Shown in pieces: positions 48,075-59,523 of a stretch of 64,000 bases of DNA. How positions within the stretch are numbered: the stretch's first letter is position 1; the number at the start of each line of letters is the position of its first letter. Origin of the DNA: Rugalucina vietnamica (lineage: Eukaryota > Mollusca > Bivalvia > Lucinida > Lucinidae); contig OZ024872.1 in NCBI GenBank assembly GCA_964017185.1, forward strand, positions 61,559,817 to 61,623,816, read 5' to 3'. The position numbers and the translations under genes are program-made. Under the pieces are notes generated by a model. The model was not told the origin of the DNA and ran no database searches. It saw only the letters and a list, made by a program, of their open reading frames with translations.

Positions 48075-50487
48075 ACCAGAGGACCAATGGTCCTGTAAAC
48101 GCTCACCTGAGTCTGCTGCATATACCAATAAACATGTTTGAATATTATGGTATTTAACCCCAGTGCAGGGGCAGATGAAGCCCTTGGGCCGTTTTCTTTT
48201 TTCAGACTAATCAATATTCTGTCCATGGATGCTTCACGCCAAGTTTCATTAAAATCAATCTATTGGTTTCAGAGAAGAAGATATTTGAAGGGTTTTTACC
48301 ATATATGCGCATGGTGGCCATCTTGGTCATGTGACTTAGATTATTAATATACACATTGGTTCCCCCATCCTATAGATTCTTCACATAAAATTTGGCTTCA
48401 ATTGGCCAAGTGATTTTAGAGGAGAAGATGTTTGAATATTATGGTAATATACATGTATATTGCCCCGGGGTGTGGACATATGAGCCCATAGGTCCATTTT
48501 TTTTTCAGAATCATTAATATTTAGTCCTACAGTAGGACTAAATATTAATGATTCTGAAAAAAAAAATGGACCTAAGGGCTCATATGTCCACACCCCGGGG
48601 CAATATACATGTATTGAGGTGAAAATCTTGCAGGAAATGGGTAGTAGGACTCCTACTACCCATTTCCTGCAAGATTTTCACCTCAAATGACTTTTTAAAA
48701 GTTTTCCCCATTCCAATGCATTGGCGACCTATGTTGACCTTGTCGTAAAATAGGTCAAGGTCACCTCAGGGTCATGATTTATATATACATTGTAGTACTT
48801 CAGCCATTGGTGCTTCATACCAAGTTTCTTTGAAATGGTCCTCAAAATTCGGAGAAGAAGATTTTTGAAGGGTTTTTACCATATATGGGCATGGCAGCCA
48901 TCTTGGTTATGTGAACTAGATAATTTATATATACATTAATTCCCCCATTCCATAGATGCTTCACATACAATTTGGCTTTGATTCGCCAAGCGGTTTCAGA
49001 GGAGATGTTTGAATATTATGGTAATATACATGTATATTGCCCCGGGGTGGGGGCAGATGAGCCCCTGGGATCCAATTATTTTCAGAATCATTAATATTCA
49101 GTCCTACTGCCCATTTCCTGCAAGACAATCACTTTAAATGACATTTTAAAAGTTTTCCCTATTCAAATGCATTGGCGACCTATGTTGACCTTGCCGTAAA
49201 AAAGGTCAAGGTCATCACAGGGTCATGATTTATATGCACATTGTAGTACTTCAGCCATCGATGCTTCATGCCAAGTTTCTTTGAAATCGATCCACCTGTT
49301 CTGGAGAAGAAGATTTTTGGAGGGTTTTTACCATATATGGGCATCGCGGCCATCTTGGTCATGTGACCTGGATTATTTATATATACATTGATTACCCCTT
49401 CCTATTGATGCTTCACATAAAATTTGGCTTTGATTGGCAAAGCGGTTTCAGAGGAGATGATGTTTGAATATTATGGTAATATACATGTATATTGCCCCGG
49501 GGTGGGGGCATATGAGCCCCTGGGGTCCAATTTTTTTTCAGAATCATTAATATTCAGTCCTACTGCCCATTTCCTGCAAGACTTTCACTTTAAATGACTT
49601 TAAATGACATTTTAAAAGTTTTCCCCATTCAAATGCATTGGCGACCTATGTTGACCTTGCTGTAAAATAAGTCAAGGTCATCACAGGGTCATGATTCATA
49701 TACACATTGTAGTGCTTCAGCCATCGATGCTTCATGCCAAGTTTCTTTGAAATCAATCCACCTGTTATGGAGAAGAAGATTTTTAAAGGGTTTTTACCAT
49801 ATATGGGCATCGTGGCCATCTTGGTCATGTGACCTGGATTATTTATATACACATTGATTACCCCTTCCTATTGATGCTTCATATAAAATTTGGCTTTGAT
49901 TGGCCAAGCGGTTTCAGAGGAGATGATGTTTGAATATTATGGTAATATACATGTATATTGCCCCGGGGTGGGGGCATATGAGCCCCTGGGGTCCAATTTT
50001 TTTTCAGAATCATTAATATTCAGTCCTACTGCCCATTTCCTACAAGACTTTCACTTTAAATGACTTTAAATGACATTTTAAAAGTTTTCCCCATTCAAAT
50101 GCATTGGCGACCTATGTTGACCTTGCCGTAAAATAAGTCAAGGTCATCACAGGGTCATGATTTATATATACATTGTAGTGCTTGAGCCATCAATGCTTCA
50201 TGCCAAGTTTGGTTGAAATCAGTCCACCGGTTCTGGAGAAGAAGATTTTTGAAGGGTTTTTACCATATATGGGCATGGCGGCCATCTTGGTCATGTGACC
50301 TGGATTTCTTATATATACATTGGTTCCCCTTTCCTATAGATGCTTCATATAAAATTTGGCTTTGGTTGGCCAAGCGGTTTCAGAGAAGAAGATCTTTGAA
50401 ATTGTGGACGGACGGACGGACGCCGGACGCCGGATCATGGCCATCCTATAAGCTCACCTTGTGAGCCTAACGGCTCAGGTGAGCTAA
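48075..50487 (+). mobile_element. Family B element, copy B3, in intron of hnRNP-like gene
   Basis: ACCAGAGGACCAATGGTCCT at the left; about five core units (landmark near 48299, 48888, 49335, 49797 and 50266); a GACGGACG tract; 3' hairpin ending GGTGAGCTAA. The first unit carries two adjacent perfect or near-perfect palindromes (48449-48614 and 48616-48684). Frames at 49180-49362, 49646-49852 and 50213-50464 are core repeat. Confidence 0.88.
48449..48684. repeat. Two back-to-back palindromes inside B3
   Basis: The first has ~82-nt arms about a centre at 48531 (CCTACAGTAGG). The second has 34-nt perfect arms about 48650 (GTAGGACTCCTAC). They split a normal core unit at the GTCCTACTGCCC position. 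Confidence 0.93.
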
Positions 50488-50622
50488 TAACCTTGTCACT
50501 GCTAAGTTTTTGTTTATTTCTGTCATAGTAGCTGAAAGGTTTTGACCACTTTTTTTTCGCTCAGTCAGTTTTAAGCTGCAACTGAAATACTACCAGATGA
50601 AAATACCAGAACTGTTAATATT

Positions 50623-50848
50623 AGAGTCGCATCACAAGAAAACCGGATTTTTGCCTATGCACAAACAAAGGCGCAGATCAGCTGTGCAGTAACTGCACAG
50701 CTGATCAGCGCCTTTGTTTTTGCTACTCTGATAGTATAATTCAATACAAAAATCTCAGGCTACTAGCCTTCTCCTGTGACTGTACAGGTCGGTTTGTGTC
50801 AGACCTGGTCCGAAACACCGAAGACCGGCTTTCTCACATCGTGGCTCA
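50623..50848 (+). mobile_element. Family A MITE, copy A8 (divergent subfamily)
   Basis: The left TIR is mutated (AGAGTCGCATC); the right end GTGGCTCA is intact, and the flanks are TT/TT. The hairpin centre is TGTGCAGTAACTGCACA. The GCATC and GAAAACCGG/CCGGCTTTCTC ends group it with A10. Confidence 0.85.
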
Positions 50849-50859
50849 TTAATACGTAC

Positions 50860-50920
50860 CCTCCACCTCTTCCTTGTTGTGAGCCCAGATAACCTCCTGA
50901 TGAGAACCCCTGACCACCAC
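50860..50920 (-). CDS. hnRNP-like protein, 61-nt Gly-rich exon
   Basis: The exon sits between acceptor CTCTGTTTTCAG and donor GTACGT. It encodes GGQGFSSGGYLGSQQGRGG, with two bases completing the first codon and two passed on, in phase with the exon at 43304-43436. It lies 11 bp from a family A MITE that abuts the donor side. Upstream exons are not identified in 51-64 kb. Confidence 0.75.
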
Positions 50921-52774
50921 CTGAAAACAGAGAGTATAGAATATTAAAATTGTGAGTAATCCAAGACATTCATGCTTGGTCTAGTCTGATTATGAAAGCT
51001 GACCCCCTTAAAGCATCAGACTGGGGTTACTCCTTGTGCAGCTTAAAGAATTCAATATGGCATTCAAGAGGGCTGTCCAAGAGGGCCAACATTGTTCTTT
51101 TTGGCAAGGTCACGAATAGTGCAGAAAGAGCAATAATTTATTAAAGATATTAACAATAATTTATGTCTATAACGTTGTCAACCTGGTAAAAACCTTCATG
51201 ACTCACTCTCTACCTAGAAAATTTTTGGTTTAATTAGAGTTTTAAGTTATCACTGATCAGGCTGCTATTAGGAAGTAATGTGCATAAATGTTTGCTATTT
51301 TTACAACCAAAGTTATCATGTTGCAGTTTTGGCCAGCTGATTCTTCATTCAAACCATGATTCTTCATTCTATAAATTGCATTGATTTATCAATATCTCCT
51401 AAACAGCTGGTCAGCAAAAGATTATTTTTCAAGTTAAATCCACTTGTTGCAACAACAAAACTTCTGAAAGAACCATAACAATACAGGCTGCAAAAATAAA
51501 GCTGGTATCAAATGATGTTCTAATCCATCGGACAATTACAAACTGTGCAGCACTGTGGTTGGTTGACACATTGTTAAGTGGACGTTTTGTACGGTTTAGC
51601 GACCACAGGGTCCACCTTTTCTCACCTCTCAATTTATAAGCCACTCGAAATAGATTAGAACTGGTTAACAAGGTCACTAATGAGTATGAAATTTTAATCA
51701 CATGGATTTCTGAATGACAGCATTTTTTATCTGTGTCTTCCTTATAAACTATTGTGCATATAGTTCAATTACATCTTTTATCTTGCAAAGAACTAGCCTA
51801 TGGAATTCATCAGCCTTGCATGCCGTGTTCTTTATTTGCATGAAGATTGCAAAGAAAATGAACTGGTTGAAAACTTGGTTTTTGCTGCTGCTGCACAAAA
51901 CCAACAAAATCATCTTTCAGACAGTAATATGGCTCACTCAAGGCTGATGCAATAAATTATAGCAAATTTTATTGTAAGACTTGTGATGGCAATTAACTGC
52001 ACATTATTGAAGAAAAGCAAGAATGAATGGAAAGCAAGATAGAGACTGGCACCCGCTTTTGTACGAGAATAGAACCTTGGATTCCCTATTGTAAGGACAG
52101 GCTAATGACTGCCAAACCAACATACCACTGAATCTGATGGGGCACCCCTGTGTTAGCCACCTGTCCTACACAATCCCAGACCCAACAAGAAGCTGTAATC
52201 TACCCCTTCAGATTTAATCCCCTTCAAGTTGTTAACTTATATAATGTTGCAAGCTACATTACCCCTGTATATATCATTATCTGATGGCCTAGTCTGAGCC
52301 ACCTGGCCCAGTGGTCACTGACTCAACCTTCAGGTGAATGGCTCACCATCACAGTATCATTTCACATAGTCTAGCTGCGTTTTTATATTGGTTTCTTTAT
52401 TTTGATACCATTCTGCTAGTGCTATCCCTTGTCTTGACATCATATCTTCAGCCAGTCAGAAATATTTCTATCTTAGAGGCAAGGCAAATAATGAATTTCA
52501 GTGAATTTTAAAATTGCATTAAAATAAAAAAATGATATGGAGACTAGTGGCTAGTCTACATTTCACAATGAGTAAACTGATGGACGGAACACTGTGAAGT
52601 AAGCAAAAAGCACACAGTGTATTCTGCAATAGAATGACAATTGCTATTCTTTTTGTTTATATGACAAGTAAGTTGCAGAAAACTCTAGGTGGACTTCTGC
52701 AAAAGTCTGGTTAACAGACACATACTTGTCCAACCACCTATTGTATCACATGGATGACAGCACAAGTAGCATCA
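50921..52774. other. No gene confirmed
   Basis: Probably intron of the hnRNP-like gene. Minus frame 51429-51701 and plus frame 51714-51947 have no recognised domain or splice context. Confidence 0.45.
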
Positions 52775-55100
52775 TTTGAACTAGAATTTGTTTTCTATGT
52801 GAAAACTGATGTCTCCCCCCTTTCTACGTGCATGTCCAAAATATGCAAGCAAGAGTTATAGTTCTTGTGCATCACATATCCTGTCATTCTGTTTTATAGG
52901 TGTACCAAGTTTCATTGAAATATCTCTCACGGTTTTCAAGTTATATAGCGGGCTCGAAACTGTATGGAAAATAATCAAAGGGAAATAACTCCAAAGATAT
53001 AAAAGCAAGAGTAATGATTCTTGAGCATGACACATCGTCTCATCATGCTTTATAAGTGTACCATGTTTCATTGAAAAATCTCTAATGGTTTTTGAGTTAT
53101 AGAGCAGACACAAAATTGTATGAAAAATAATGAAAGGGAAATAACTCCAAAGATATGCAAGCAAGAGTTATGGTTCTTTAGCATGACACATCATCTGATC
53201 ATGCTTTATAAGTGTACCAAGTTTCATTGAAATATTTCTTATGGTTTTCAAGTTATAGAGTGGACATGAAATTGTATGGAAAAATAATCAAAGGGAAATA
53301 ACTCCAAAGATATGAAAGCAAGAGTTATAATTCTTGTGCATGACACATCGTCTCATCGTGCTTTATAAGTGTACCAAGTTTCAATGAAATTTCTCTTACG
53401 GTTTTCAAGTTATAGGGTGGACACGAAATTGTATGGAAAACAATCAAAGGGAAATTACTCCAAAGATATGCAAGCAAGAGTTATGGTTCTTTAGCACGAC
53501 ACATTATCTCATCGTGCTTTATAAGTGTACCAAGTTTCATTGAAATAACTTACGGTTTTCGAGTTATAAAGCGGACACGAAATTGTATGGAAAATAATCA
53601 AAGGGAAATAACTCATAAAATACTCAAGCCAGAGTTATGGTTCTTGTGCGTGACACATCATCTTATCATGCTTAATAAGTGTACCAAGTTTTATTGAAAA
53701 ATCTTTAACGGTTTTCAAGTTATACAGCTAACACGAAATTGTATCGAAAATAATCAAAGGGAAATAACTCCAAAAATACTCAAGCTAGAGTTATGGTTCT
53801 TGTGCATGACACATCATCTCATCGTGGTTTACATGTGTACCAAGTTTCATTGAAAAATCTTTAACGGTTTTCAAGTTATAGAGCAGACACAAAATTGTAT
53901 GAAAAATAATGAAAGGGAAATAACTCCAAAGATATGCAAGCAAGAGTTATGGTTCTTTAGCATGACACATCATCTGATCATGCTTTATAAGTGTACCAAG
54001 TTTCATTGAAATATTTCTTATGGTTTTCAAGTTATAGAGTGGACATGAAATTGTATGGAAAAATAATCAAAGGGAAATAACTCCAAAGATATGAAAGCAA
54101 GAGTTATAATTCTTGTGCATGACACATCGTCTCATCGTGCTTTATAAGTGTACCAAGTTTCAATGAAATTTCTCTTACGGTTTTCAAGTTATAGGGTGGA
54201 CACGAAATTGTATGGAAAACAATCAAAGGGAAATTACTCCAAAGATATGCAAGCAAGAGTTATGGTTCTTTAGCACGACACATTATCTCATCGTGCTTTA
54301 TAAGTGTACCAAGTTTCATTGAAATAACTTACGGTTTTCGAGTTATAAAGCGGACACGAAATTGTATGGAAAATAATCAAAGGGAAATAACTCATAAAAT
54401 ACTCAAGCCAGAGTTATGGTTCTTGTGCGTGACACATCATCTTATCATGCTTAATAAGTGTACCAAGTTTTATTGAAAAATCTTTAACGGTTTTCAAGTT
54501 ATACAGCTAACACGAAATTGTATCGAAAATAATCAAAGGGAAATAACTCCAAAAATACTCAAGCTAGAGTTATGGTTCTTGTGCATGACACATCATCTCG
54601 TCGTGGTTTACATGTGTACCAAGTTTCATTGAAAAATCTTTAACGGTTTTCAAGTTATACAGCGGACACGAAATTGTATCGAAAATAATCAAAGGGAAAT
54701 AACTCCAAAAATACTCAAGCTAGAGTTATGGTTCTTGTGCATGACACATCGTCTTGTTGTGGTTTACATGTGTACCAAGTTTCATTGAAAAATCTTTAAC
54801 GGTTTTCAAGTTATACAGCGGACACGAAATTGTATCGAAAATAATCAAAGGGAAATAACTCCAAAAATACTCAAGCTAGAGTTATGGTTCTTGTGCATGA
54901 CACATCGTCTCGTCGTGGTTTACAAGTGTACCAAGTTTCATTGAAAAATCTTTAACGGTTTTCAAGTTATAGAGCGGACACAATTTGTGACGGACAGACG
55001 GACAGACGGACGGACGGACGGACGGACAGACGGACGGACGGACAGACAGACACACGGGGAAAAACAATATGTCTCCCGACCCTGTCGGGGGGAGACATAA
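52775..55100 (+). mobile_element. Family C element, copy C2
   Basis: Same ends as C1: TTTGAACTAGAATTTG at the left and ATGTCTCCC...GGGAGACATAA at the right. It has about fourteen ~155-bp core units and a (GACG/GACA)n tract at about 54988-55055. A five-unit block is duplicated within it. Frames at 52856-53164 and 54882-55149 (minus) are repeat. Confidence 0.9.
53102..54659 (+). repeat. 779-bp higher-order duplication inside C2
   Basis: The five-unit block starting GAGCAGACACAAAATTG at 53102 recurs at 53881 with almost no change, while neighbouring single units differ by several percent. This marks a recent unequal exchange. Confidence 0.85.
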
Positions 55101-55871
55101 TTAATGCAGTCAAGGAACATCTACCCATGAACAAAATGGAGTTTTTCATACAAATTATTTTATCAACTGATCTTTAATTTTTAAATTGAAGTATTTGTCA
55201 ATTTAAAAATCTGCTGGAAAACATTCTTTCGACTCTGAATTTTAGCAAAGTAGCCATTTTGGACCACCGCCATTATACCTAAAATAAATTTTTGTCACCC
55301 TGCGCGACCACACCATGCAACAGGGCAACAGGTTAATCAGATCCATTTCCGCCCAAATTATAATTCACAGTCACATGGTGTAAAAGCCATCATTAACCAA
55401 TCATTATAACTGCGCTCACATAACAACATCCCTCACACTAGGGGGCGCACAGTTATCCCCCCATTAACCAATCATTACGGTGTTAAATGTTTCCCAGTAG
55501 TCACGGAAAGGGAAAAAAGTTCATGTTTCAATTTAGGTACCCCAAATCAAAGTGACAGAAAGTGACATATTCCATATTTTTACACTGTTTCAGAAGACTA
55601 CTACACAATAAATTTTCTTCGGTAAAATGATGTTCTATACATGCTCAGAAAGTTTGATTTTCGGGTGAAGGGTTACAAGGTATTACTGGCTATGACACTT
55701 CCCTTGCATCAGCAGCTGCTGTCTACCATCCTCCTACTATTGTATCCGTGTCATAATTACAGGGTACCGGTGCAAATGCTAACACAACACAGGTTGCAAC
55801 CATCAAAGCCAGGAGATTAACCTGAGGTTTGATGTCATATTCTTTTCAATGATAACTCAAATTTTGGTTTG
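55101..55871. other. No gene seen
   Basis: Spacer between C2 and the SINE; contains a short direct repeat of TTAACCAATCATTA (about 55394 and 55463). Confidence 0.5.
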
Positions 55872-56117
55872 GGCGGCCCCCATGGCCGAGCGGTTAAGAG
55901 CGCTGTTTCTTAATGACTCGATCATCTCACCGCTGTGTCTGGTGTGGGTTCGAGCCCCGCTCTGGCCACATGTGAGACAAGCCAAGTTCTGCTTGCGGGT
56001 GTGTCAGGTGGTTTTTCTTGGGGTTCTCCCATTTTCGCCCCACCTACTGATTGGCCCTTCTCATATGAGATGAAATAATCTTGAAAGGGATGTAAAACTG
56101 AATTAAAAAAAAAAAAT
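55872..56117 (+). mobile_element. tRNA-derived SINE (Ser/Leu-like head)
   Basis: The A box TGGCCGAGCGGTTAAGAGCG and B box GGGTTCGAGCCCC are separated by a spacer long enough for a class II (Leu/Ser) variable arm. The body continues GTGAGACAAGCCAAGTTCTG and GTGTCAGGTGGTTTTTCTTG, and ends in an A-rich tail (56102-56115). A truncated copy is at 38195-38290. It fits the pol III-transcribed SINEs known in bivalves. The frame 55849-56073 is this element. Confidence 0.85.
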
Positions 56118-56280
56118 TTTTTTTTTGGTCGGTTGTTTTAGTGCTTTAGCCTTTACGTCCACAGTCAAATGCTAGGGTCATGTAGGGCTGTCAGAGCCAC
56201 ACTGTTCCTGGGTGAGTTTCCTGAGCTAGGGCAGGTTACCCATACTAAGTGCACATTTCTTTCAACACTAGCTGAAAAAA

Positions 56281-56700
56281 GGTTCTTGAATCAGTAGAAC
56301 AAGAGGAAAGGGGGTTTTCCCACTCATTAAAAGTGTCTTCCCTTTTTCAAAACCTACCATATGAGCCGTCTCATGGAAAACCCAACAATGTGGTTTCCAA
56401 ACAGGTCTGACACAAACCGGCCTGTACAAGCACAGAAAAGAGCTAGAAGCTTGAAATTTCGGATTTAAGAAGAAGAGGAATTGTACTATCCGTGTAGCGA
56501 ATACAAAGGCGCTGATCAGCTTCGCGGTTACCGCGAAGCTGATGTGCGTCTTTGTTTTTGCCTATGCAGATTGTTGGTTTTCCCATGGGGCGGCTCAGTT
56601 GTTCTTCAATCAGCAGAAAAAGAGGAAAGAATTCTGGATGAGTGGGTTCTCCCATTCCCACTCATTACAAGTGTCTTCCCTTTTCCAAAACCTACCATAT
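56281..56700. repeat. Direct repeat flanking MITE A9
   Basis: 56281-56361 and 56600-56700 are related (shared AGTGTCTTCCCTTTT and AAAACCTACCATAT). The MITE fills the space between them exactly. Confidence 0.85.
56362..56597 (-). mobile_element. Family A MITE, copy A9
   Basis: TGAGCCGTCTCATGG...GGCGGCTCA; hairpin centre CGCGGTTACCGCG. The flanks are TA on the left and GT on the right, the only scorable copy without a 2-bp match. The minus frame 56443-56661 and plus frames 56481-56763 are read through it. Confidence 0.93.
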
Positions 56701-57229
56701 TTAGGATGCAAGTCGTGCAAAAACATCTGTCAAAATCATTTTCCTCAAAAACCTGCTAACTGAAGGAAATTGAGGGAACCCATAATTGCTTATTTGACTG
56801 GACTAATTTGTTGTCGGAAGGACATAAAGCAGTGATTTGGTGAGACTGACAGACATTGTAAATGTGTGGATGAGGTATGAATATTGTATGGGCTTTCTCA
56901 ATACAAGACCAATTCAATTATGGTTTCATTTCATTGAATATTGCGGAAAGATTGACATTAATTGGAAGGTCCAGCATTCTGAGAATTGACTGTAAATCGG
57001 GGTCTTGGGAAGAAAGGGAATCACATACAGAACAGTAAATTGCTTTTGTTGATGATCTTTAAAACAATTATAAAATAGCACATGATGAAAATTTAATAGA
57101 GAAGGTTCAAAGACATATGGAAATGAACAACAAGGACACAGACAGCAGAGCAGAGACACATTGGTAATGAATTCTTTATTTTCTCAGACAAAATTTCATT
57201 TTAATATGTAAATAACCTGTGGCAACAGC
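56701..57229. other. No gene seen
   Basis: AT-rich spacer; the minus frame 56926-57159 has no domain. Confidence 0.5.
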
Positions 57230-57543
57230 CAAAGGATGACCTTGGCCTTAAATGACTGTTTACCTTCATTGACTCCATAAAGTTGTCTGCATCTACCAAC
57301 TTTCAGGTCATGGGCTAAAATGCCTATTTAAAAGCCTGAAATTCCACATTTTTTTATATTGATTCAATTATAATGGATTTGAGTCCTGTAAGGTAAAACA
57401 TCGACTGGTTAGGAGTTGAATTTGAGAGTTTTGACTAGGAATTTGTTTTAATTTGTTTTACAAGTATTCCCCATATCCATTAAGTTTGCACATGAAATTT
57501 GGCTTTCACCATCAAAGCAGTTTCAGAGGAGGAGATCTTTGAA
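57230..57543 (+). repeat. Orphan family B core fragment
   Basis: GATGACCTTGGCCTTAAATG and AGTTGTCTGCATCTACCAAC match the core of B1, and the segment ends GAGGAGATCTTTGAAA like a B core. It has no 5' or 3' terminus of its own and abuts B4. Confidence 0.75.
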
Positions 57544-58973
57544 ACCAGAGGACCAATGGTCCTGTAAACGCTCACCTGAGATGTGGACAGCTTCACTTGA
57601 ATAAGAACAGAGAGCCAGTGGGGAGTTTGAAGATTTTCCTATAGTAGTAAGTCTATGGAGAGTATCGACCCCCAGGGCATGGCCAAATTTGACCCCATGG
57701 ACATGAATGGCACAATTCATGTTGAGGACCATTAGCCATTGTCACGTACCAAATATCAAAGCTGTGGCTCTTGTGGTTTCAGAGTAGATTTTTTCACATT
57801 AAAATGTATATGTTGCCATGGCAACCAGAGTTCAAGTCTGATCTGCCCCAAAACAATATGCAACCCTTCCTACTGCCCGGTGATGCCGTGTGTGTAATTT
57901 GATTAAGATCAGCCTACTGGCTTTGGCGATATTGATGTTTGAATGTTTTCCAACAGTAAGTCTATGGAGACTATCAACACCTGGGTTGTGGCCAAATTTG
58001 GCCACAGGGGCATGATTGGCACAATTTATGTAGTGGACCACTAGCCATTGTCCATATCAACTATCAAAGCTGTGGACCCTGTGGTTTCAGAGGAGAAGAT
58101 ATTTGAATTTTTTTTCCATTAAAACGCATATGTTGCCACGGCAACCAGAGTTCCAGTCCGATCTGCCCCAAAACAGTATGCAATATGCAACCATTACTAC
58201 TGCCCAGTGATGCTGTGTAAATTGATCAAGATCCACCAACTGGCTTTGGAGATATAGATGTTTGAATGTTTTCCCATAGTAAGTCTATGGACTCTATCGA
58301 CCCCAAGGGTGTGGCCAAATTTAACTTTAGGGGTATGATTGGCACAATTTAGGTAGAGGACCATTAGCTGTTGCCACATATCATCAAAGCTGTGGGCCTT
58401 GTGGTTTCAGAGAAGAAGATTTTTTCCCCATTAAAACCTATATGTTGCCATAGCAACCAGAGTTCCAAACTGATCTGACCAAAAACAATATGCAACCTTT
58501 TCTACTGCCCAGTGATGCTGTGTGTGTAATTTGATCAAGGTCTGCCAACTGGCTTTGGAGATATTGATGTTTGAATGTTTTCCCATACTAAGTCTATGGA
58601 GACTATCGACCCCAGGTGGGCGGGGCGTGGCAAAAATTAGACCCCAGGGCCATGATTGGTACAATTTATAATGGGGACTACCAAACATTGCTACATACAA
58701 AATGTAGAAGCTCTGGGCCTAGTGATTTCAGAGAAGACTTTTTTTTCTTATTGTAAGTCTATGGGAGCTATCTGTTGCCATGGAAACCAAAATTTTGATA
58801 CAATCTGCTCCATAACCTAATGCAATCAATCCCCAAACCCAATGATGGTTCACATTAAATTTGATCAAGATGGGCACACTAGCTTCAGAAATATTCTTCT
58901 TTGAAATTGTGGACGGTCGGACGCCGGCCTATCCTATAAGCTCACCTGTGAGCCTTCGGCTCAGGTGAGCTAA
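57544..58973 (+). mobile_element. Family B element, copy B4, with unrelated core
   Basis: Both ends are family B (ACCAGAGGACCAATGGTCCT; hairpin GTGAGCCTTCGGCTCAG, GGTGAGCTAA). The ~300-bp core units (landmarks AGTAAGTCTATGGAG and GTTGCCATGGCAACCAGAG) do not resemble the B2/B3 core. The GACG tract is reduced to GGACGGTCGGACGCCGG. Minus frames between 57523 and 58700 are the repeated unit. Confidence 0.87.
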
Positions 58974-59286
58974 AAAGTGGCTGTATGGTGGCCATGATGC
59001 AATTGTAGTAATATCTTTAATACCTCTTCTACAGTAGCTTCTGCCACAAGTTTGATATGAGCTATCACATTCAGACACATCACTTCAGTACAACTTGTCA
59101 ACCTATTAATGAGAGAATTTATTGGGACAAAATCGCTTGAGAGAAGAATGTCTTTATTAAAATCAAGAGTGAAGTATTGGCCAAGGCTGCTTCATTAAGC
59201 AGCAAATCCTTCTCCGAACCAAGCCTCGTCAAATTCATTTCGTGATAGCCAAGAGCCATATTAATGACTCTTACATCAATTTAATA

Positions 59287-59523
59287 TGAGCCGCATCGTG
59301 AGAAAACGGGAATTTGGCCTATGCGAAAACAAAGGCGCAGATCAGCTTCGCGGTAACCGCGAAGCTGATCAGCGCCTTTGTTTTCGCTACACGGATAGTA
59401 CACTTCCTCTTCTTCTTAAATCTGAAATTTCAAGCTTCTAGCCTGCTTCTGTGACTGGACAGCCTGGTTTGTGTCGGACCTGGTCGGAAACCCAGAAGAC
59501 CAGTTTTCTCGCGTCGCAGCTCA
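59287..59523 (+). mobile_element. Family A MITE, copy A10
   Basis: TGAGCCGCATCGTGAGAAAA...GTCGCAGCTCA; flanks TA/TA; hairpin centre CGCGGTAACCGCG. Belongs with A8 by its ends. Confidence 0.92.

Noticed and set aside
46656..55100. CRISPR-like array of ~155-bp units
   Set aside because: Units are contiguous and too long, with no unique spacers; this is a eukaryotic tandem-core mobile element.
55872..55985. A working tRNA-Leu or tRNA-Ser gene
   Set aside because: The same sequence continues into a SINE body found again at 38.2 kb, and no closed cloverleaf is formed.
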